Positions 1-6,776 of a DNA stretch of 11,742 nt are shown one piece after another. A program made the translations under genes and the position numbers. Source of the DNA: an uncultured Clostridium sp. (GTDB taxonomy: Bacteria > Bacillota_A > Clostridia > TANB77 > CAG-508); assembly GCA_947244675.1 (NCBI GenBank), contig CAMXLV010000045.1, positions 1 through 11,742 of the forward strand. Reading direction: 5' to 3'. Numbering within the stretch: position 1 is the first letter of the stretch; the number at the start of each line of letters is the position of its first letter. The notes under the pieces are model-generated. The model was not told where the DNA came from and ran no database searches. It was given only the letters and a program-made list of their open reading frames with translations.

Positions 1-52
1 GTCGACCTCTAGCGTGACAGGCTAGCGTTCTAACCAACTGAACTACCGGGCC
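1..52 (-). tRNA. tRNA-Asp (GTC), 3' end cut by window edge
   Basis: Read on the minus strand, the 5' end is GGCCCGG at 52-46, followed by a D-arm (TTCAGTTGGTTAGA) and an anticodon arm whose loop CTGTCAC carries anticodon GTC at 18-16. The variable region and T-arm run off the window edge. It is the second gene of a two-tRNA unit, 10 bp after tRNA-Val, and probably shares that gene's promoter. Confidence 0.93.
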
Positions 53-62
53 ATAAAAACAT

Positions 63-138
63 TGGTGGTCGCTATAGGGCTCGAACCTATGACCCCCTGC
101 TTGTAAGGCAGATGCTCTCCCAGCTGAGCTAAGCGACC
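63..138 (-). tRNA. tRNA-Val (TAC)
   Basis: Complete 76-nt cloverleaf on the minus strand. The acceptor stem GGTCGCT (138-132) pairs with AGCGACC, and the 3' CCA is encoded at 65-63. The D-arm is AGCTCAGCTGGGAGAGCA, the anticodon loop CTTACAA gives anticodon TAC (105-103), and the T-arm contains GGTTCGAGCCC. It is transcribed first in the Val-Asp unit, from the consensus promoter just upstream. Confidence 0.97.
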
Positions 139-159
139 GTTTGTCTTTCGACGAAATTT

Positions 160-188
160 ATTATACTAATTTTTTATATCGTTGTCAA
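160..188 (-). promoter_or_regulatory. Consensus sigma-A promoter of the tRNA-Val/Asp operon
   Basis: On the minus strand there is a perfect -35 TTGACA (188-183), a 17-bp spacer and a perfect -10 TATAAT (165-160). Initiation is expected near 153, about 15 nt before the first base of tRNA-Val. A perfect consensus fits the high output needed for stable RNA. Confidence 0.93.
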
Positions 189-299
189 GTGTTTTTTTAA
201 TTTTTTTTTATTATTTTTAATTTTTTTCTTTTTCCTTGTTATTTCTAGCTTAAAAGAAACTCTTTAAATTGTTTATTTATTCCATTCTTAAGAACAAAA

Positions 300-351
300 G
301 GAGCATAATAAAAAATGTTAGACTTTTTAGATTACTCTCTCTGTATGCTCC
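300..351 (-). terminator. Possible terminator/hairpin after the DHH gene
   Basis: GGAGCATA (351-344 on the minus strand) pairs perfectly with TATGCTCC (307-300) and is followed by TTTTGTTCTT. The 36-nt loop contains its own TAAAAA/TTTTTA hairpin. This could end transcription from the DHH gene about 95 nt after its stop. The large loop makes it weaker than a classical terminator. The rest of the 139-446 gap holds only the tRNA promoter, a 7-bp inverted repeat (368-374/383-389) and T-rich sequence. Confidence 0.4.
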
Positions 352-446
352 GTTTTTGTTTGTCTGCCAAATTTGCTTTAGTAAATTTGTATAAAAAGTG
401 TTTTATTGTATTGCTATTTTTCCTATTCAATAAAAAGTCTTATTTC

Positions 447-1346
447 TTATTCTGCTTGCTTTATTATTTCCTTCCTAAGCCATACTTCTTCACAAGCTAA
501 ATAATCATCCTTTATTTTTCCTTTTAATTGTTTTTGCATATTTTCTAATATTTCCTTGTTCGAAGCTATCACATAACTTTTTCCTTCTTCTAAAACAATT
601 AGGTTTAAAATCCATTCTCTTCCAAAATTATTCAATGTTTCCCTTATCTGCTGTTTTTTATCCCATAAATTATTCTTCTTCCATATTGTTAATTGAGAAA
701 TAACATTTGGCAGACTTTTGCTTATTACTCCTATTTTAGTATCATTTTCTATTGCCATTACTATATTTTTTTCTATCATTTGCTGACAAGTAAGAAAGTA
801 TTTGCTAGCGTAGTTTTTGTTTTCTCCTGCTATTACCATTAACTTTTCGTATGTTTCTTTATCTCTTTTGTTTGTTATTTTTGCTTTAAAATTTAATGTA
901 TTATCCAAAATCGCTGCCATCATTAAATATGCTATATCTTTTGTTATTTTGTTTTGTAAATTTTCTTTTTCATATAATTCAAAAATTAATGTTGCTACTG
1001 AACCTATATTTTCTATTTTAGAATTCTTTCCTAATTTCTTTTCCCAATCAGCTTCAAATCCTGTATGATGGTCTATTATTTCTATAATTTTCTCCTCTTT
1101 TACTAGGTTATCAAAAAATTTTTTATCAGACACATCTATGATGATGAATTCATCCTCTCTCTTTGGCTCATATTGATCTAATTTAACTTTCAAAGATAAT
1201 AATTCTTGTGTCACACTTTCATTAACTTTAGCTGTGCTAACTGCTTTACACTCTATTCCTTTTAATTGTAATAAGTGTCTATAGGCTATGCAACCAGCAT
1301 AAGCATCAATATCTATGTATCTACTTCCTGATGTTATAATTTTCAT
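447..1346 (-). CDS. DHH-family phosphoesterase, function unassigned
   Basis: A 299-aa cytosolic protein of the DHH phosphoesterase superfamily, whose members use bound Mn2+ to cleave phosphoanhydride or phosphodiester bonds. Visible motifs are the N-terminal DID (D12, D14) in SGSRYIDIDAYAG, the beta-strand IIIDVSD (D71), the signature DHH at 92-94, and an acid in AAILDNT (D148). The C-terminal ~90 residues sit where the family has a small substrate-binding DHHA-type domain but lack its clear GGGH motif. Family inorganic pyrophosphatases usually begin with a His-containing HxNPDxD motif, and that His is absent here, so a pyrophosphatase call is not justified. The ATG follows AAAGGAG with good spacing. 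The gene lies alone between the GLUG-gene terminator and the tRNA unit. The substrate cannot be told from sequence. Confidence 0.85.
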   Translation of the reverse strand: MKIITSGSRYIDIDAYAGCIAYRHLLQLKGIECKAVSTAKVNESVTQELLSLKVKLDQYEPKREDEFIIIDVSDKKFFDNLVKEEKIIEIIDHHTGFEADWEKKLGKNSKIENIGSVATLIFELYEKENLQNKITKDIAYLMMAAILDNTLNFKAKITNKRDKETYEKLMVIAGENKNYASKYFLTCQQMIEKNIVMAIENDTKIGVISKSLPNVISQLTIWKKNNLWDKKQQIRETLNNFGREWILNLIVLEEGKSYVIASNKEILENMQKQLKGKIKDDYLACEEVWLRKEIIKQAE

Positions 1347-1417
1347 CTTACTTTTCTCCTTTTAATAATTTATTTTTATAAATTTCTATTTGTTGCAATA
1401 TGTGTTTTTTCTATTTC

Positions 1418-1426
1418 ATTCTAGCA
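1418..1426 (-). promoter_or_regulatory. Extended -10 promoter candidate for the DHH gene
   Basis: On the minus strand TGCTAGAAT combines a TGn extension (1426-1424) with -10 TAGAAT (1423-1418). It lies just past the upstream terminator and about 72 bp before the DHH start codon. There is no good -35 because the terminator T-tract occupies that place, but extended -10 promoters can do without one. Confidence 0.5.
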
Positions 1427-1434
1427 TAAAATTG

Positions 1435-1466
1435 AAAAAAAAGGAAGTATTTTTCCAACTACTTCC
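1435..1466 (-). terminator. Rho-independent terminator of the pilin/GLUG unit
   Basis: On the minus strand a 7-bp perfect stem GGAAGTA (1466-1460) / TACTTCC (1449-1443) with a 10-nt loop is followed directly by eight T residues (1442-1435). It begins 65 nt after the GLUG gene stop and separates it from the DHH gene. Confidence 0.88.
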
Positions 1467-1531
1467 TATATTTCTCTAATTATATTTAATAAAATCTGAA
1501 TTCAGATAAATAATCAACATCATCAGAAAAA

Positions 1532-2530
1532 TCATCTTTCTTCAAGTTGCCATTTTAGAATAGGATATCCATTATTAATAACAGTTGTATCTGCCTCAAA
1601 AGCATTTTCTAAATTATTGGCATAGCTCTTTAAGATATTTGCTTCAATACGCCCTTGTATTGAAGTCATATTTGCTGTACTACCATTCCAATAATAAAAA
1701 GAATACTTGCTGTCTTCTGTGCAATAACAATTTGTTACTTTTGCTTCATAATTTATTGCCGAGAAACCATTTCTTGCTATTAAACCTGCATTATATATAA
1801 TACTACCACTATTATTTTTTCCAATTTCTCCTACATTATAACAATTTTCGACTTCTGTCTCATTAGAAGATTTTGATAATGTATCACTTGAGATTCCTCC
1901 AGTAAAAATAGCATATCCAATAGCATCTACTTTTCCTTGATTATAACAATTTGACAATATTCCACCACTAAAAGAACCCACAATGCCTCCCACTATAGTA
2001 TTATTTCCAAGTACCTTATTCATTTCTCCTTTAACATTTGCTTTATTATAGCAATTACTTATTTTATTATTTATACCACGTCCTAAAATACCTCCTACAC
2101 GTACATAATTGTCATCACCATTTACTGTCTTTTTAGCCATAATATTTCCACCATTAACTCCACAGTTGTTAATAGTCCCATAAGCTATTCCAGCAATAGC
2201 TCCTGCATATGATTGAGTTGTTCCACTCTCATAAGTATTTTCAATTGTGACATTTTCTAATACAACATCTTGTATTGTTGCTTTGTCACTAATGCTTGTA
2301 AAAAATCCTAAGTTTTGATAACTACTACTTTTTATATATAAATTATTTATTGTGTGGTAATTCCCCTCAAATGTCCCTTTGAATTCATTTATTGGCACCC
2401 ATTGGTCTGTCTCAGAACCTTTTAAATTTATGTCTGACATAACTATTGCTTTTTTAGTTTCAAAAGTTCTCCCTTCATCATTTACTTTTTTTCTAAAAGC
2501 AATCATATCTTCTTTATTCCAAATTTCCAT
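1532..2530 (-). CDS. GLUG-repeat surface protein; probably the C-terminal part of a frameshifted pilin-like protein
   Basis: 332 aa from the ATG at 2530. At least five GLUG-type units follow the pattern GGI.G...G.I.NCYN.G.V, with NC cores near residues 122, 159, 194, 229 and 267. GLUG repeats build right-handed beta-helix-like folds in surface and adhesin proteins. Before them is a 'WVPINEFKGTFEGNYHTINNLYI' type segment (44-66) that usually leads such arrays, and the end INNGYPILKWQ is a typical natural C-terminus. There is no signal peptide and only a weak AGAAG before the ATG. The frame stays open upstream of the ATG to a TAA at 2566-2564, overlapping the end of the prepilin-like gene, which supplies exactly the missing secretion signal. 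I infer one ancestral protein broken by a -1-type frameshift, or a sequence error. Two coupled genes remain possible. Confidence 0.8.
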   Translation of the reverse strand: MEIWNKEDMIAFRKKVNDEGRTFETKKAIVMSDINLKGSETDQWVPINEFKGTFEGNYHTINNLYIKSSSYQNLGFFTSISDKATIQDVVLENVTIENTYESGTTQSYAGAIAGIAYGTINNCGVNGGNIMAKKTVNGDDNYVRVGGILGRGINNKISNCYNKANVKGEMNKVLGNNTIVGGIVGSFSGGILSNCYNQGKVDAIGYAIFTGGISSDTLSKSSNETEVENCYNVGEIGKNNSGSIIYNAGLIARNGFSAINYEAKVTNCYCTEDSKYSFYYWNGSTANMTSIQGRIEANILKSYANNLENAFEADTTVINNGYPILKWQLEER

Positions 2531-2547
2531 ATCTTCTGTTATACCTG

Positions 2548-2946
2548 TTACTTGTGTACTTGCTTAATTTGCTCTTCTAATTCTCCTTTTCCTAATCCTT
2601 GTAGTATTTTAGGTTTATTCCTATCTATCTCAAACTTCCATCCATCTACATATACAATATTCTTTCCTATTGGAGACATTCCATTATCTGTTAGTTTTTT
2701 ATTTATATAATCTATTTCATTATAAGTATTGTCTGTTAATTTGTCTGTTACTAGTTCTCCTAATACTAATTGTAGTTTTTCCTCTGCATTTTTCTCTTCT
2801 GTTTCCTCTTTAGCTGTATTTGATTTAGTTAATACTCCATTTTCCCCTTTTAAAGTCTCAATTATTACTCCTGCTAGTATTAATAAGACAATAATTGTGA
2901 TTATTAGTGCAATTAGTGTAATTCCTTTTGTATTTTTCTTTTTCAT
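2548..2946 (-). CDS. Type IV prepilin-like N-terminal protein
   Basis: 132 aa. After MKKKNTK comes the prepilin-type site KG/ITLIA and a ~20-residue hydrophobic helix (residues 9-28), then 'LKGENGVLTKSNTAKEETEE', the usual start of the amphipathic pilin helix, and a short alpha/beta part (VYVDGWKFEIDRNKPKI). A prepilin peptidase would cut after G8 and the helix would hold the protein in a membrane or pilus. Ala replaces the usual Glu at mature position 5, which is common in this clostridial leader family but atypical of major pilins. The protein stops within linker sequence (GLGKGELEEQ) where relatives continue into a passenger domain, and the next frame encodes such a passenger (GLUG repeats). 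No pilus assembly genes lie in the window. The ATG follows GAGGAAAAGAAGAT. Confidence 0.85.
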   Translation of the reverse strand: MKKKNTKGITLIALIITIIVLLILAGVIIETLKGENGVLTKSNTAKEETEEKNAEEKLQLVLGELVTDKLTDNTYNEIDYINKKLTDNGMSPIGKNIVYVDGWKFEIDRNKPKILQGLGKGELEEQIKQVHK

Positions 2947-2989
2947 ATCTTCTTTTCCTCTTTTTTCCTTAGTTTTTACTTATTTTATT

Positions 2990-3067
2990 GGTTCATTTGG
3001 GTAAATTTTTACATCAAATCTGCTTGGAATTTTTGTTATTTTATTAACTCTTAAAGGCTTTCCCTTC
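2990..3067. repeat. Diverged intergenic repeat, copy 1
   Basis: Positions 3001-3067 match 9374-9440 without gaps at 56 of 67 bases by my own count, in the same orientation. The match continues weakly leftwards through GGTTCATTTGGGTAAATT, a decayed form of the palindrome found in the 9101-9380 array. Both copies contain an AAGG...CCTT stem-loop near the right end. This copy lies between the histidine phosphatase stop and the prepilin-like start. No start-codon ORF covers it. Function unknown. Confidence 0.75.
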
Positions 3068-3108
3068 CTTTATTATTCAACTCCTTAAAATCTTCTACTA
3101 TAATTTTT

Positions 3109-3642
3109 TTATATTTCATACTCTGTTATTCCACAATTACTTGACCCAAATTTTTCTATCATACCATCACTTGGCAATTTATTGAAATAAAAATATATTG
3201 CTCTTGCCACTCCACCATGTGTAACTAACAAAATATTTCTATCTTTATATTTCTCTTTTATATCATCTAAAAATAATTTTATTCTCTTAAATAAATCTTG
3301 AATTGTTTCTAATCCCTCTATCTTTTTATTAGAATAATAGTTCCAAAAATCTGTATAGTAAAATTCACCTAATTCTTTGTTTGTTAATAATCCACAATCC
3401 CTCTCTTCAATTCTTTTATCATATATTACTGGAATCTTATTTACATTTACTATTTCACAAGTATGCCTAGTTCTTAAAAGCGGTGAACAAATCACTAAAT
3501 TAATGTTTAAATCCTTAACTTGTTTGCTTGCTTCTTCTGCTTGCCTAATTCCAACTTCATTTATATCTTCATCTAGTTTTCCATTATACTTTTTTTCATC
3601 ATTACACTTTGTTCTCCCATGCCTTATTACATAAATTTTCAT
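3109..3642 (-). CDS. Histidine phosphatase superfamily protein
   Basis: A 177-aa phosphoglycerate-mutase-like phosphatase. The catalytic RHG is at 7-9 (H8 is the phosphate acceptor), SPLLRTRHT at 53-61 supplies a conserved Arg, an acid lies at E80 in RIEERDCG, and the second His is in THGG (H142). The length suits a minimal single-domain phosphatase with no membrane or secretion signal. The substrate is unknown. Its ATG overlaps the stop of the Zn-PLC-like gene as ATGA, so the two are translationally coupled. It is paralogous to the first domain of the fusion protein at 9676-11433: both run from MKI..RHG to an NC....Y.I end. Confidence 0.92.
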   Translation of the reverse strand: MKIYVIRHGRTKCNDEKKYNGKLDEDINEVGIRQAEEASKQVKDLNINLVICSPLLRTRHTCEIVNVNKIPVIYDKRIEERDCGLLTNKELGEFYYTDFWNYYSNKKIEGLETIQDLFKRIKLFLDDIKEKYKDRNILLVTHGGVARAIYFYFNKLPSDGMIEKFGSSNCGITEYEI

Positions 3643-4340
3643 CTTACTTTTCCCCTAAATATATTATTTTCTAAAAATTCAATTACAAATTTAATACTGT
3701 TTTTATAATCATTATTAATTTGTTTTGGTGTAAATAAATTGTATTTGTCTAATTTTTTATTGTAATCTTCTTCATTAAGATATTTTATAATTTTGTTTAT
3801 ATCTTCTTTAATAAATGGTATTTCTTTTATTAATTTTAAATCTTCAAGTAGTTTATTTTGATATCTGGGAATTGTATAATCTTCCTTTTGGGCAATATAA
3901 TTTTTAAATATATTAAAATCTTTATGCTTTATTTTTGATCTTTCCTTTATATCACACTCTATTTCATTACCATTATTGAGCCTTATTCCTATACAATTTC
4001 CTTGATTGTCTCTAATTGTATATCTTAAATATGTAGTTTTATTCCAATAGTAATCGGTTATAATATGTGTTAAATATCCTAATATCATTGGATTATATAA
4101 ATAATCCTTATATTTCTTCATAAATTTTTCTAAATTAGGTAATTCTTCTTTGTTTCCATCTATCATTTGAATTTCTGAATGATGAGAAACTTTATATGGT
4201 ACATATACAGAAAAATCTTTTATTACATATCTTTCTGCATCTGGAATTAAATTTCCGATTAAAAAACTATTTTTATCTTCGATATTTATTTTTTTTATTA
4301 TTTCGTTAGCTGTTGCTAAATGTACTATCCATGATGGCAT
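3639..4340 (-). CDS. Zinc-dependent phospholipase C-like hydrolase
   Basis: 233 aa, related to the zinc-dependent phospholipase C/S1-P1 nuclease-like family, which binds metals through scattered His and Asp residues. The start MPSWIVHLATA (H7), GNLIPDA (D34), SHHSE (H53, H54) and GYLTHIITDYYWN (H92, D96) occur in the family's order and spacing. The C-terminal half is Lys/Asn-rich and not recognisable. There is no signal peptide, so it probably acts in the cytosol, unlike secreted toxins of the family, and the phospholipase activity is only a family label. The start is set by GGAG seven bases before the ATG. It is coupled by a 4-bp overlap to the histidine phosphatase downstream. Confidence 0.78.
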   Translation of the reverse strand: MPSWIVHLATANEIIKKINIEDKNSFLIGNLIPDAERYVIKDFSVYVPYKVSHHSEIQMIDGNKEELPNLEKFMKKYKDYLYNPMILGYLTHIITDYYWNKTTYLRYTIRDNQGNCIGIRLNNGNEIECDIKERSKIKHKDFNIFKNYIAQKEDYTIPRYQNKLLEDLKLIKEIPFIKEDINKIIKYLNEEDYNKKLDKYNLFTPKQINNDYKNSIKFVIEFLENNIFRGKVR

Positions 4341-4370
4341 TTTATTACTCCTTCTTAATATTACTTTCTC

Positions 4371-4379
4371 ATTTTAACA
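4371..4379 (-). promoter_or_regulatory. Weak extended -10 promoter candidate for the Zn-PLC/phosphatase operon
   Basis: On the minus strand TGTTAAAAT (4379-4371) resembles an extended -10 element about 30 bp before the Zn-PLC-like start. The -35 region is only T-rich. The position suits a promoter, but the match is weak in such AT-rich DNA. Confidence 0.35.
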
Positions 4380-4388
4380 TAATGAAAC

Positions 4389-4427
4389 AAAAAAATAAAG
4401 CATATAACAAATTAAATTATTATATAC
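4389..4427 (-). terminator. Possible weak terminator after the Nudix gene
   Basis: On the minus strand GTATATAA (4427-4420) pairs with TTATATGC (4407-4400) with one G-T wobble and a 12-nt loop, followed by TTTATTTTTTT (4399-4389). It starts 27 nt after the Nudix stop. The stem is almost all A-T, so termination would be weak. Confidence 0.38.
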
Positions 4428-4453
4428 TTATATTTCATAATATGTATCCGTTC

Positions 4454-4864
4454 CTAAAATAATTTTTCCTTGTAAATTTCTACTTGTTTTACCATATGTC
4501 CTATATTACCTTCTCCAGCAAATTTATCCATATCAAAAAAATTTTCATTCTTGTCTATCCAATAAAGTTTATTTACTTCTTCTACTAAATTTACATCTTT
4601 ATTTAATTTTCCTGCATATACTTCTAGTTCAATATCTGAGATTTCATATTGAAAATTCATAATATGAGTCAAATAAATATCTTTATTTGTTATACCTGTT
4701 TCTTCTTGTAATTCTCTATATGCTGCATATAATTCATCTTCATTTTTCTCTACCTTCCCACCTACTAAATTAAATTTTCCTTTATATGGTTCTTTTTCTC
4801 TTTTGCACATAAGAATTCTATCTTCTTCTTTGTTATAAACTATTATTACATTTAATTTTTTCAT
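4454..4864 (-). CDS. Nudix hydrolase
   Basis: A 136-aa single-domain Nudix protein. The full Nudix box GX5EX7REUXEEXGU is present at residues 36-58 (G36, E42, R50-E51, E54-E55, G57-I58). These enzymes use Mg2+ or Mn2+ held by the REXXEE glutamates to hydrolyse a nucleoside diphosphate linked to another group. The N-terminal strand KLNVIIVYN and 'ILMCKREKEPYKGKFNLVGGKVE' resemble MutT/8-oxo-dGTP-type members, but substrate cannot be assigned from this. An AGGAG precedes the ATG. It has its own 66-bp upstream gap after the small recombinase-associated gene, so it may be transcribed separately or from the recombinase operon. Confidence 0.93.
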   Translation of the reverse strand: MKKLNVIIVYNKEEDRILMCKREKEPYKGKFNLVGGKVEKNEDELYAAYRELQEETGITNKDIYLTHIMNFQYEISDIELEVYAGKLNKDVNLVEEVNKLYWIDKNENFFDMDKFAGEGNIGHMVKQVEIYKEKLF

Positions 4865-4930
4865 CTCGCACTCCTTAATATGCCCTATTTTTGTGTTTTA
4901 ATGTCTGTTCATTCTAAACTAATATTGCTT

Positions 4931-5104
4931 TTATAATTTTGTCTTATAGATTTCATTCTCAATTAAAGATTCTAAAGAAACATTTTTATTTAAGAAATCA
5001 TTTACTAGCCTATCATTTGTGATTTGAATCGGATTTACTAAATTAAATTCAGTGTTGTTATTATTAGCAAAATGTTCTGTCTCTATAAAAAATTTTTCAT
5101 CCAT
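4931..5104 (-). CDS. Small 57-aa protein downstream of the recombinase
   Basis: Not recognised. The open frame reaches a TTG at 5128, but a perfect AGGAGG (5116-5111) sits six bases before the ATG at 5104, so that ATG is the start and the product begins MDEKFFIETEHF. The protein is Asn-rich (NNNNTEFN) and has no membrane segment, and its acidic C-terminal half (NDRLVNDFLNKNVSLESLI) is probably helical. It starts 27 bp after the recombinase stop and must share its transcript. It could be a recombination accessory or directionality factor by position only. Confidence 0.75.
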   Translation of the reverse strand: MDEKFFIETEHFANNNNTEFNLVNPIQITNDRLVNDFLNKNVSLESLIENEIYKTKL

Positions 5105-5131
5105 ACTAAACCTCCTATATTTCTTCAAAAT

Positions 5132-6703
5132 TTAATTTGTTTTTGGATCTTCTAATATTTCGCCTATCACTACTTTATCAATTAAACATTTAAACACATC
5201 TTTATCAAATTTCGGCATTATATCTATATTTTTAAATAAACTTTTAAACTTGTTTAATCTTAGTTTAATACTTTCTGTTCTGTTTGTTTCTTTTAGTAGG
5301 CTTTCTATTTTTTGTTCTATTTTAAGTAATTCTACATTTAAGTTATCAAATTTTTCTGTATATTGTTCTTTATTGATTTTTCCTTCTAAATTTAATTCTA
5401 ATAGATTAGCAAGTTTATTGTTTATTTTTTCTTTGTCTTTTTCTAGTTTTGTTACCATTGTTTCTGTAGTATTTTCTTTTAAGATATTTTCTATTTTTTC
5501 TAAAAAGTTTTCTACTACTTTTCTATTATCATTACAGAGTATTCTATATCCTTGCACAAAGCAATCTTCTAATATTTCTTCTGGAATTGCTTTACAATGT
5601 GGGCATTCTTCTTTTCCATATTTTGCTCTTTTAATGCATTGCCACACTGCCTTTGCACAATTTCTATTTGCATTCCAATTTTTTCTTGTGAGTAAACTTC
5701 CACAAAAACCACAATATAATTTACTGCTAAAAGGATATTTCTTACTATAGTTATCATTTCTTCTGCCTGTTTCTCTGTTTCCTGCTCTTTTTGTTCTTAT
5801 TTCTTGCACTCTGTCAAACAACTCTTTACTAATAATTGGCTCGTGATGTTCTTTTAAATAATGTTTATCTACTTCTCCTAGATTACTTAATCTTTTATGT
5901 GATATTGGATCTATTGTAAATGTTTTTCCCATTAACACATCTCCAATATATTTTTCATTTTTTAGAATTCCTCTTATGGTTGATTCGCACCATTTTGTTC
6001 CGCCTTTTGGAGTTTTTATTCCTTTTGTAGTTAGTTCTTTTGCTATGGTACTTGAACCTACTCCTTCTACATATCTTTCAAACATATATCTTACAACTTC
6101 TGCCTCTTCTTCATTTATTGTTATTTCTTTTGTTTCAAGATTGTAGTTATAGCCATAACAACCATTATAACCAATTAATTCTCCTCTGTCTTTTTTCATT
6201 TTAAGTCCAAGCAAAACATGTGAAGATATGTTTTCGCTTTCTTGTTGAGCCATTGCACTTAATAAAGTCAAAACTAACTCTCCTTGCCCTGAACCTGTAT
6301 TTATGTTTTCTTCTTCAAATATAATTGCAACATTTTTCTCTTTTAGCATTCTTACATATTTCAAAGTATCTAATGTGTTTCTAGCAAACCTTGATATAGA
6401 TTTTGTTAGTATCATATCAATTTTTCCTTCCATCGAATCTTGTATCATTTTCATAAAGTTTGTTCTTTTAAAATCTAATGTGCCACTTATAGCTTCATCT
6501 GCATATATTCCTGCAAATTGCCATTCTGATTTACTATTTATTTTTTCATCATAATACTTTAATTGTGATTGATAACTATTTAATTGTTCTTCATTGTCTG
6601 TGCTTACTCTACAATAGGCACATACTCTTAGCCTTTCTTTAATTGTTGTTCCTGTTACTCTGTTAATTCTTCCGTTTGTTTTCTCTATGACTTGAATTTC
6701 CAT
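5132..6703 (-). CDS. Large serine recombinase (resolvase/integrase family)
   Basis: 523 aa. The N-terminal resolvase domain (about 25-165) has the nucleophile Ser34 in YCRVST and the catalytic Arg region KSISRFARNT (101-110). A recombinase domain follows (about 175-300, G.YGY...GGTKW...TIRGILKNEKYIGD), then a zinc-ribbon domain with CGFC (331-334), WQC (354-356) and CPHC (367-370), and a coiled coil at about 395-475. This is the order in integrases of phages, ICEs and large transposons, which join attP and attB through a Ser-DNA intermediate. The length is usual and all catalytic motifs are present. GGAGG lies five bases before the ATG. It is the middle gene of a three-gene operon with two small proteins. 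No att core could be identified, so the element's limits are open. Confidence 0.96.
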   Translation of the reverse strand: MEIQVIEKTNGRINRVTGTTIKERLRVCAYCRVSTDNEEQLNSYQSQLKYYDEKINSKSEWQFAGIYADEAISGTLDFKRTNFMKMIQDSMEGKIDMILTKSISRFARNTLDTLKYVRMLKEKNVAIIFEEENINTGSGQGELVLTLLSAMAQQESENISSHVLLGLKMKKDRGELIGYNGCYGYNYNLETKEITINEEEAEVVRYMFERYVEGVGSSTIAKELTTKGIKTPKGGTKWCESTIRGILKNEKYIGDVLMGKTFTIDPISHKRLSNLGEVDKHYLKEHHEPIISKELFDRVQEIRTKRAGNRETGRRNDNYSKKYPFSSKLYCGFCGSLLTRKNWNANRNCAKAVWQCIKRAKYGKEECPHCKAIPEEILEDCFVQGYRILCNDNRKVVENFLEKIENILKENTTETMVTKLEKDKEKINNKLANLLELNLEGKINKEQYTEKFDNLNVELLKIEQKIESLLKETNRTESIKLRLNKFKSLFKNIDIMPKFDKDVFKCLIDKVVIGEILEDPKTN

Positions 6704-6776
6704 TTAAACCTCCATTCCGCCTAGAGATAAAACTTAATAATTTTATATCATTTTTTAAGTAAAAAGTAAATTGATA

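Noticed and set aside
315..500. Plus-strand ORF at the left side, and other plus-strand ORFs across the window
   Set aside because: They lack ribosome sites, are rich in Phe/Leu/Ser as expected from antisense AT-rich genes, and mostly lie opposite well-supported minus-strand genes.
447..1346. Manganese-dependent inorganic pyrophosphatase
   Set aside because: The DHH motif is present but the N-terminal His motif of that enzyme is missing and the C-terminal part does not match.
2548..2566. Programmed -1 ribosomal frameshift joining prepilin and GLUG parts
   Set aside because: No slippery heptamer in the right phase and no clear downstream stem-loop or pseudoknot in the overlap.
2975..3064. 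Open frame through repeat copy 1 reading RVNKITKIPSRFDVKIY, with a similar reading in copy 2
   Set aside because: No start codon or ribosome site in either copy and changes are not concentrated at third codon positions of that frame; a pseudogene remnant cannot be excluded.
5105..5128. TTG start giving a 65-aa version of the small protein
   Set aside because: A perfect AGGAGG lies inside that extension, six bases before the ATG at 5104.
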